IMG/VR virus record: IMGVR_UViG_3300049483_000131
Coordinates: 1-23,043 of that record
DNA from: a virus
DNA: 23,043 nt
Direction: 5' to 3' (one strand)
The translations under genes were made by a program, and so were the position numbers. A model generated the notes under the pieces. The model had not been told where the DNA came from, made no database searches, and worked only from the letters and a program-made list of their open reading frames with translations. Shown one piece after another: positions 7,515 to 12,877 of this stretch (the stretch's first letter is position 1; each line of letters begins with the position of its first letter).

Positions 7515-8366
7515 GTGGCAACGACCCGCAACAAACTGGCGCTGATCGCCGCTATCGCGGCGGTGACGGGCGGGGCTGGCGACGCGACCGCCACATGGTC
7601 ATCGCGGTCGATGACCGCGGCGGTCGGGACTTGGACCGCGACCGGCGACGCAGCGACGACGTGGAGCAGCCGGGCTATCACGGCTGGCTTGGGAACGTGG
7701 GTAGGGGCGGGCGGCAGCACGGTTTCGTGGCCGTCTCAGGCGATCACTTCCGGTCTTGGCACCTGGGCGGCTACTGGTGGCAGCACTGTCGCGTGGGCGT
7801 CGCAGGCCGTCACCACTGGACTAGGAACGTGGGCGGCTACCGGCGGCGCCACCATCACATGGGGCAGCCAGGCAGCGACGTTCGGGCTTGGAACGTGGGT
7901 CGCTGACGGCGGCGCTGGAACGCCTGGCAACGCAACCTGGCCTAGCCAGGCGATATCGGCTGCGGTTGGGACCTGGGCGGCAACCGGTGGCGCCGACGTG
8001 GCGTGGAGTACGCAGGCGATCACCGCCGCGCTAGGTTCGTGGGTCGCTTCTGGAGGCGGCACGACTGCGTGGCCATCGCAGGCCTTCACCGCGGCGCTGG
8101 GCACATGGTCTGCCACCGGAGGCGCGACGGTCACTTGGCCCTCCGAAGCGGTCACGTTCGGGCTGGGAACGATCGCTGCCTACGTGGCGCCGCCTATCGC
8201 CTGGCCTTCTAGAGCAATCAGCGCGTCCCTTGGTTTCTGGGTGGCGGATGGTGGCGGAGGTAGCGTTTTGCCACCCGCGCCCAAGGAACGCCCGGGACGT
8301 AGCAGGCTCGGCGCCTTCACCCCTTGGTACAAGAGGCATGTGATCAGGCGCACACGGAGGAACTAA
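7515..8366 (+). CDS. Ten-unit tandem-repeat protein (283 aa)
   Basis: After a short N-terminal segment (MATTRNKLALIAAIAAVTGG), residues 28-250 are built of ten tandem units. Their first tryptophans fall at residues 28, 50, 72, 94, 116, 142, 164, 186, 208 and 230. The period is 22 residues, with one 26-residue unit. The consensus unit is W-x-S-[QR]-A-[IVM]-[TS]-x-[AG]-[LV]-G-[TS]-W-x-A-x-G-G-x-T-x-x. Two aromatic positions per unit, regular glycines and alternating residues suggest a repetitive beta solenoid or fibre. The C-terminus (residues 251-283) is basic and proline-rich (PPAPKERPGRSR, HVIRRTRRN). I recognise no named family. It may be a head fibre, a decoration protein or an assembly ruler. 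The start is GTG 7515, one base after the previous stop. Confidence 0.72.
   Translation: MATTRNKLALIAAIAAVTGGAGDATATWSSRSMTAAVGTWTATGDAATTWSSRAITAGLGTWVGAGGSTVSWPSQAITSGLGTWAATGGSTVAWASQAVTTGLGTWAATGGATITWGSQAATFGLGTWVADGGAGTPGNATWPSQAISAAVGTWAATGGADVAWSTQAITAALGSWVASGGGTTAWPSQAFTAALGTWSATGGATVTWPSEAVTFGLGTIAAYVAPPIAWPSRAISASLGFWVADGGGGSVLPPAPKERPGRSRLGAFTPWYKRHVIRRTRRN
7596..8270 (+). repeat. Tandem 66-bp coding repeats (ten units)
   Basis: Each unit is about 66 bp and encodes 22 residues. One unit, from the codon for W116, is 78 bp. The DNA copies are clearly diverged: TGGGCGGCTAC and TGGCTTGGGAACGTGGGT type blocks recur with many silent changes. The repeat is therefore old and held by selection on protein, not a fresh slippage product. 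This makes the unit count a real property of the protein and a site where copy number could differ between relatives. Confidence 0.8.
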
Positions 8367-8371
8367 GGAGG
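8365..8371 (+). promoter_or_regulatory. Strong ribosome binding site for scaffold gene
   Basis: AAGGAGG is a near-perfect anti-Shine-Dalgarno match, placed eight bases before the ATG at 8380. It overlaps the end of the repeat-protein gene (TAA 8364-8366). It is among the strongest sites in the window, which fits a protein needed in large amounts. Confidence 0.7.
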
Positions 8372-8379
8372 CCACACAC

Positions 8380-9342
8380 ATGGCAGATGCCGCAGCGGCG
8401 GCTACCCCTACCGATACCGGCGGGGCGTCGTCAGCAGGAAGCGGAACCGAGTCGCAGGCAGCCCCCGTCGTTCAGGACAGCAAGACAGGCGAGACGACTT
8501 CGCCCGGGGGAGAGCAGAAGGCCGCAGAGCAGAAGCCCGCTGAGCCAAAGACGTACAAGCGGAAGATCAACGGGCGGGAGGAGTCCATCCCCGCCGACGC
8601 GATCGACGCCGCAGCCAAGGCTCTCGGGATCGATGCGCAGGATCTCCTGAACGGATCGCAGCTCAAGAAGGCAGCCTACGAGAAGTTCGAGGCTGCCCGG
8701 AAGGAAGCGGAGCGCGTCGAGAAGTTGAAGGCCAGCAAGGACCCGAGGGCCATCGCCCGTGAGTTGCTGGGCATGGACGAGGCCGCGTACCGGAAGCACG
8801 CGGAAGACTTCCTGCTAGCCGAGTTGCAGCGCGAACAGCAGATGGCCGCGCTCACCCCGGAACAGCAGAAGTACGAGTCCCAGCGCCAGGAGTTCGAGCG
8901 GCAGCGGCAGGAGTTCGAGCGTCAGCAGTCGGAGGCCAAGGAAGCGCAGCTCGCCGCCCAGGTCACGGAGGTTCGCGGGAAGCTCGAGCCGATGATCCTC
9001 GGGGCCATCGAGAAGGCGGGGCTTCCCCGCACCCCGGCTGCCGTGCGGGCCGTGGTGGACGAGTTGCAGGCACAGCAGCGGTACGGCCTGCCCCTCGACG
9101 TGGATGCTGCCGTCAGGGACTCCCAGCGTGGCCTGGTGGAACCTGTGGCGCAGATGCTCGGCAAGATGCCCCCGGAGCGCCTCGTCCAGTTGCTCGGGAA
9201 GGAAGCCTATGACGGGCTCCTCCGCTACTCGATCTCCCAGAAGGGCGAGCCGCAGCGGCCCCAGACTCAGCAGCCGGCGGCGGCGAAGGAGAAGGGGCGT
9301 TCGTGGATGACGGAGCAGGAGTGGCGCGAGAAGTACGGGTAG
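8380..9342 (+). CDS. Capsid scaffolding protein
   Basis: This 320-aa protein lies directly before the major capsid gene. It has the composition expected of a scaffold: a disordered Ala/Gly/Ser/Thr N-terminus (1-55), a charged helical middle and a coiled coil at about 140-205. The coiled coil includes a duplicated heptad-like block (RQEFERQ repeated at about 169-182). The C-terminal section ends in a Lys/Arg-containing helix (KEKGRSWMTEQEWREKYG), where scaffolds usually contact the capsid protein. Cysteines are absent. Scaffolds organise the procapsid and then leave or are cleaved. No protease motif is visible here. The AAGGAGG site supports ATG 8380. Confidence 0.82.
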   Translation: MADAAAAATPTDTGGASSAGSGTESQAAPVVQDSKTGETTSPGGEQKAAEQKPAEPKTYKRKINGREESIPADAIDAAAKALGIDAQDLLNGSQLKKAAYEKFEAARKEAERVEKLKASKDPRAIARELLGMDEAAYRKHAEDFLLAELQREQQMAALTPEQQKYESQRQEFERQRQEFERQQSEAKEAQLAAQVTEVRGKLEPMILGAIEKAGLPRTPAAVRAVVDELQAQQRYGLPLDVDAAVRDSQRGLVEPVAQMLGKMPPERLVQLLGKEAYDGLLRYSISQKGEPQRPQTQQPAAAKEKGRSWMTEQEWREKYG

Positions 9343-9546
9343 GACGCTCCCGAAGGGCCTGACAGGACGCGTGGTAGATTGGCGGTGTCTCGTGGATTCA
9401 ATCCCGGGGCGCCGCCAAGCCTTTCGGGGCCGTGTGCGTATCCGGGGAGGGAATCGACGGGGCCGCATCGCAGAAGGGCGCGCGGATTGGCCGGGCTACC
9501 CGAAGGCGAGTGATGAAGTCAATCGCTTTGCTTTTGAGGTAACACC
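9343..9546 (+). other. 204-bp non-coding leader of the capsid gene
   Basis: This is the longest gene-free stretch in the window. It holds a 40-base hairpin (9379-9418), a repeated CGGGGCCG (9425-9432 and 9458-9465), a small CGGG-CTA-CCCG hairpin (9492-9502) and an AT-richer end. Just before the capsid ATG is a GAGGT ribosome site at 9536-9540. No convincing -35/-10 pair was found. Open frames crossing it do not show coding character and run out of frame into the capsid gene. It probably acts as a 5' untranslated region that controls capsid mRNA level or stability. Confidence 0.55.
9379..9418 (+). promoter_or_regulatory. Long hairpin upstream of capsid gene
   Basis: The outer arms TTGGCGGTGTCTC (9379-9391) and GGGGCGCCGCCAA (9406-9418) pair along 13 positions, three of them G-U. 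The helix continues with G9392-C9405, a bulged T9393, then GGA with TCC around a five-base TTCAA loop, giving about 17 pairs in all. G-U pairs in place of A-U suggest function in the + strand RNA, because the complementary strand would have A-C mismatches there. There is no following T-run, so it is not a classical intrinsic terminator. It could be an mRNA stabiliser, a processing site or a protein-binding element. Confidence 0.6.
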
Positions 9547-10839
9547 ATGGCTACCAACGTTTCAACCGCGCAGCTCACCGGTAACTTCAAGGAAGTCTAC
9601 GGCGATCTCAAGGTCCTGTACCCTGAGATGGCGCTGCTCATCAAGGAGGCTGGCGAGCTCACCGAGGCCGAGCGCGTCGGTAACGAGTACCACCAGCCCG
9701 TCCTCCTCACTCGAGAGCAGGGCTACACCTACGGCGGGTCGAGCGGCGATGCCTACACCCTGTCCAGTTCCGTCGCGCTCAGCATGGCCGACGCGAAGCT
9801 CCAGGGTGTGGAGAACACGCTGCGCAGCCGCATCTCGATGCGCGCCGCGACCAAGGCCGTAGGGAGCACCAAGGCGTTCAAGCAGACCATCGGCCTCACG
9901 CTCAAGAGCAACATGAGCAGCCACGTTCTCCGCAAGGAGAAGGAGATGCTCTACGGCGGTTCGACCCTGGGCCTGGGCGTCTCGGCCTCGATGGCGAACA
10001 CCTCGAGCACCGTCACCACGATCACCCTGACCGCGGCCACCTGGGCTACCGGCCTGTGGGCTGGCGAGGAGGGCGCGACCCTGAACGCCTTCCGCACCGA
10101 CACCGGCGCCCTGATCTCGTCCGGCGCGGACGCGATCTTCACCGTGACCAGCGTCGACCCGGACAACCGGGCCGTCGTGCTCACCGGCACCACCACCGGC
10201 ACCACCGCCATCCAGGCGCAGGCCGCGAACACCACGCTCGCCTTCGCCGGCGCCCGCGCCGCGCTCGCCACCCTGGCCGAGGCCACCGGCCTGCACTACG
10301 TCTCCGCAGTCGCCGCCGGTACCACCGTGTGGAACATCTCCAACACCAACACCCTGTGGCGGCCCTCGCAGCACTCCTGCGCTTCGGGCGCCCTCACCTT
10401 CGGCAAGGTCGTCGCCGGGATGCAGAAGCCCATCGCCAAGGCGGCGCTGGACGAGAACGTGAAGCTCTACGTGTCCACCGACACCTTCCCCAGCATCGTG
10501 GACTCCTTCGCCGCTGCCCGGATGCTCGACAGCTCGTACAGCCCCGAGGAGTACAAGAACGGCGCCGGCAAGGTCAGCTACGTGTTCGGTCCCGGCATCG
10601 CCACCGTGGTTCCGCACCCGATGGTGATGGGCGGCCACGCCTTCGCGGTCCCGGTGGGCGCTGCCAAGCCGAAGAAGGTGGGGTCGACGGACATCACCTT
10701 CGACGTGCCCGGCCGCGGCGAGATGTTCACCCTCATCCCGGACGCCAACGGGTTCGAGTTCCGCAGCTACTCGGACTACGCCCCGTTCCTGCCCGAGCCC
10801 GCCAAGTACGTCCTGTTCACCAACATCGTGAACCCGTAG
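9547..10839 (+). CDS. Major capsid protein
   Basis: This 430-aa protein follows the scaffold gene and has the HK97-fold style. An N-terminal helical arm (FKEVYGDLKVLYPEMALLIKE) is followed by an extended loop region with Tyr/Gly (EQGYTYGGSSGDAYTL) and long helices (KAFKQTIGLTLKSNMSSHVLRKEKEMLYGG). Residues about 150-225 form a Thr/Ser/Val-rich beta block (TVTTITLTAATWATGLWAGE) that looks like an inserted domain. The C-terminal part has VKLYVSTDTFPSIVDSFAA and a terminal GFEFRSYSDYAPFLPEPAKY. It is preceded by a GAGGT ribosome site and flanked by RNA hairpins on both sides. Codons are strongly biased to C-ending forms, as expected for very high expression. Confidence 0.88.
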   Translation: MATNVSTAQLTGNFKEVYGDLKVLYPEMALLIKEAGELTEAERVGNEYHQPVLLTREQGYTYGGSSGDAYTLSSSVALSMADAKLQGVENTLRSRISMRAATKAVGSTKAFKQTIGLTLKSNMSSHVLRKEKEMLYGGSTLGLGVSASMANTSSTVTTITLTAATWATGLWAGEEGATLNAFRTDTGALISSGADAIFTVTSVDPDNRAVVLTGTTTGTTAIQAQAANTTLAFAGARAALATLAEATGLHYVSAVAAGTTVWNISNTNTLWRPSQHSCASGALTFGKVVAGMQKPIAKAALDENVKLYVSTDTFPSIVDSFAAARMLDSSYSPEEYKNGAGKVSYVFGPGIATVVPHPMVMGGHAFAVPVGAAKPKKVGSTDITFDVPGRGEMFTLIPDANGFEFRSYSDYAPFLPEPAKYVLFTNIVNP

Positions 10840-10846
10840 TGACCGA

Positions 10847-10886
10847 GTGATCGGGGAGGCTGGCTTCGGCTGGCCTCCCCGGTCGC
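10847..10886 (+). terminator. UUCG-capped hairpin after capsid gene
   Basis: The arms GATCGGGGAGGCTGGC (10849-10864) and GCTGGCCTCCCCGGTC (10869-10884) form a continuous 16-bp stem with only G-U wobbles as exceptions. It is closed by C-TTCG-G, the very stable UUCG tetraloop, and can be lengthened by two pairs to 10847-10886. It lies eight bases after the capsid stop. No T-tract follows (GCACATGG), so termination would be partial. It more likely protects the capsid mRNA 3' end or lowers transcription into downstream virion genes. Confidence 0.75.
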
Positions 10887-10902
10887 ACATGGAGATCCAC
10901 AC

Positions 10903-11406
10903 ATGGCTTCCATCGTCGTCACGCTCTCCGGGGTCTGGAACGCGGCCGATCTCGGCATCAACACCAAGGACGATCCCCGGGACAACCTGGAGGCCCTCTC
11001 CGGCCTTCTGCGCGGCCTTCAGAACGGCTCCTACTCGGGCTCCGCGGTCATCGGCGGCTCGGCCACCGACGCGGTGCGCGCCTCCTGCACCGTGACCGCC
11101 ACCACCTCGGGCTCCCTCGGTACGGTCATCAACGGCACGACCGTCACCACGGCCTTCTCGACCTCCCAGGACGGCACCGCGACGCAGGCCGTTGCGGACA
11201 TCAACGCCAACACCACCGTCAACAAGCTCGTTCGTGCGAGCAAGGGCGCAACCAACACCTTCGTCCTGACCGCCCTGGTGCCCGGCATCTTCGGGAACTG
11301 CTGCACCGTGACCGTGACCGGTACCGGCGCCAGCGCTACCGGCTCCGGCAAGCTCGCCAGCGGCGCCGGCAACGATGGCAACCCCTCCACCTACAGCCTG
11401 GCCTAG
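10903..11406 (+). CDS. Putative head decoration/minor virion protein (167 aa)
   Basis: This is a small beta-rich protein directly after the major capsid gene. It starts MASIVVTLSGVWNAADLG at ATG 10903, with GGAG at 10891-10894. The middle reads DGTATQAVADINANTTVNKL, then ATNTFVLTALVPGIFGN. This is a helix-strand pattern known from phage virion domains where 'Ax-x-IxANTT' precedes a strand and a 'PG-x-x-GN' turn. A similar INANTT block occurs in the large tail protein downstream. The position after the capsid gene suggests a decoration or head-completion protein. No enzyme motif is present. Confidence 0.68.
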   Translation: MASIVVTLSGVWNAADLGINTKDDPRDNLEALSGLLRGLQNGSYSGSAVIGGSATDAVRASCTVTATTSGSLGTVINGTTVTTAFSTSQDGTATQAVADINANTTVNKLVRASKGATNTFVLTALVPGIFGNCCTVTVTGTGASATGSGKLASGAGNDGNPSTYSLA

Positions 11407-11414
11407 GAGGGACC

Positions 11415-11603
11415 ATGCCGTTCCCCTTCGCAACGAAGCCCGCCGCTCAGGTCGCTCCCGCTCCCGAGAAGGACCCGATCGCTTCCGCTCTGGAGGCCAT
11501 CCGCGCCGCGGTCGATGACGCGGAGCGCAAGCTGCGCACCGGGAAGATGGAGGAAGACGCGGAGGGCCCGCCCGAGGCTTCCGAGCCGAACGAGGTGGAG
11601 TGA
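11415..11603 (+). CDS. Small acidic hypothetical protein (62 aa)
   Basis: The N-terminus is proline/alanine-rich (MPFPFATKPAAQVAPAPEK). One predicted amphipathic helix follows (SALEAIRAAVDDAERKLRT), then an acidic, disordered tail (EEDAEGPPEASEPNEVE). No family is recognised. The ribosome site AGGAGGG lies just before ATG 11415. The TGA shares its A with the next ATG (TGATG). A small helix with flexible ends beside capsid genes could be a linker or assembly chaperone; this is inference. Confidence 0.55.
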   Translation: MPFPFATKPAAQVAPAPEKDPIASALEAIRAAVDDAERKLRTGKMEEDAEGPPEASEPNEVE

Positions 11604-11974
11604 TGGCCCGCTCGACCCACACCATCTACGACACGACCGGCACCAGCGCCGGGGCGGTGTCCACCGGGGTTCTCGACGCGTCGGACTACGATGAGATCAC
11701 CGTGTGGTTCATTGGCGCTGGCGCCGCAGCGCCCACGGGGTGCTCCGTCACTCCCTGCGATGTCGCGGGAACGGCGCTCCCCGCCGTCTCCGTGACGGTA
11801 GCCATCGCCGGGAAGTCGCCTGCGGTGTTCGGGGCGGTCCCGGCGTCGGGCGTGACCAACGCGGTCGCGCTGGGCCCGGTCACTCCCAAGTTCTCGGCTA
11901 CGGGGACCGGCGGCGCGGCCTCGACCGTTCGGATCCTCGTTCACGGAGTCCGGTACCGCTTCGGCGCAAACTAG
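11603..11974 (+). CDS. Small beta-rich putative virion protein (123 aa)
   Basis: The protein begins MARSTHTIYDTTGTSAGAV and is dominated by short beta strands (EITVWFIGAG, AVSVTVAIAG, STVRILVHGVRYRFG) with Gly/Ala/Thr turns. It has no membrane segment or signal peptide and contains two cysteines (CSVTPC). ATG 11603 overlaps the previous stop as TGATG; an in-frame GTG at 11600 is the only close alternative. Its place between capsid and adaptor genes suggests a head-surface or neck component. The family is not recognised. Confidence 0.62.
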   Translation: MARSTHTIYDTTGTSAGAVSTGVLDASDYDEITVWFIGAGAAAPTGCSVTPCDVAGTALPAVSVTVAIAGKSPAVFGAVPASGVTNAVALGPVTPKFSATGTGGAASTVRILVHGVRYRFGAN

Positions 11975-11983
11975 GGAGGCGCA

Positions 11984-12877
11984 GTGGCCTGGCTCATTGA
12001 GGACCTGATCGCTTCCGCGAAGCTCTACGCTTCGATCCCCACCGCGCAGGCCACGTTTCAGACGGCAGACTTTCTCCGCATCGCCAACGAGGAGCTGCTG
12101 ACCTACGTCGTCCCCCTCGTCACGTCGCAGCGGGAGGACTTTTTCATCGCCCATTACGACGTGCTCCTCCAGAACGGGGTGACGGAGTACCGGATCCCGC
12201 CTCGCGCGGTTGGCACGTCGCTGCGCACGGTGTGGGTCATCAGCCCGCAGAGCAGGCTGATTAAGTTCCCTCGCATCTCCAGGGACGACCTCGAGGGAGC
12301 GAGCACTGGCTTCTACCTAGACGGCAACATCCTGTCCCTGGTGGTGGATGACCCGAACAACGTGAGCCAGATCGGCACCGCGTTGCGGATGACGTACCAC
12401 ATCCGCCCCAACACCCTCGTTGCCTCGACGGCCGTCGGCACGATCTCCAACATCAACACCGGCACCAAGCAGGTCACGGTGTCGTCGGCGCCCGGTACGT
12501 TCTCCAGTACCGCTCGCTACGATCTCCTCCGGGGCCGCTCCGGGTTTGAGCACCTCGGGATCGACCTGTCCGCAACCGTGGCCGGGGGTGTGCTGACGTT
12601 CACGGACACGCTGCCCGCGGACCTCGTGACCGGCGACGTGGTGGCGCTGGCTGGGGAGGGGAACTACCCGCAGATCCCCGTCGAGCTTCACCCGCTCCTC
12701 GCCAGGCGCGTTGCGATGCGGTGCCTTGAAGTGATGGGGGACAACGAGAACCTCCAGAGCTGCGCTTCCGTCTTGGCCCGGATGGAAGCGGATGCGGTGA
12801 AGATCATCACCCCGCGCGTGCCCGGGAACGTGGAGCGGCTCGTTAACCGCGGCAGCCCGTTCAGGTTGAGCTGGTGA
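11984..12877 (+). CDS. Head-tail adaptor protein
   Basis: This 297-aa protein has features I associate with podovirus connector/adaptor proteins that dock below the portal. The N-terminal helix pair is LIEDLIASAKLYASIP, then FLRIANEELLTYVVPLV. The segment EYRIPPRAVGTSLRTVWVI follows. The C-terminal helical part is ELHPLLARRVAMRCLEVMGD, ending in NVERLVNRGSPFRLSW. A beta-rich insert lies near residues 150-215. The GTG at 11984 has GGGAGG ten bases upstream. Its TGA overlaps the next gene as GTGA. The order capsid, small head proteins, adaptor, large tail protein is that of short-tailed phages. The assignment is from pattern and position. Confidence 0.78.
   Translation: MAWLIEDLIASAKLYASIPTAQATFQTADFLRIANEELLTYVVPLVTSQREDFFIAHYDVLLQNGVTEYRIPPRAVGTSLRTVWVISPQSRLIKFPRISRDDLEGASTGFYLDGNILSLVVDDPNNVSQIGTALRMTYHIRPNTLVASTAVGTISNINTGTKQVTVSSAPGTFSSTARYDLLRGRSGFEHLGIDLSATVAGGVLTFTDTLPADLVTGDVVALAGEGNYPQIPVELHPLLARRVAMRCLEVMGDNENLQSCASVLARMEADAVKIITPRVPGNVERLVNRGSPFRLSW

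Noticed and set aside
9370-9419. tRNA gene (TGGTAGAT, TTCAATC and a CCA-like end)
   Set aside because: No matching 5' acceptor arm, no proper anticodon arm, and the T-stem positions do not pair in tRNA register; a single long hairpin explains the pattern better.
9425-9465. Duplicated CGGGGCCG as possible operator pair
   Set aside because: Eight GC-only bases repeated in a GC-rich leader are expected by chance; no regulator gene is nearby.
9371-9862. 163-aa open frame through the capsid leader
   Set aside because: Runs out of frame through the capsid gene, has an Arg/Ser-rich shadow composition and no ribosome site.
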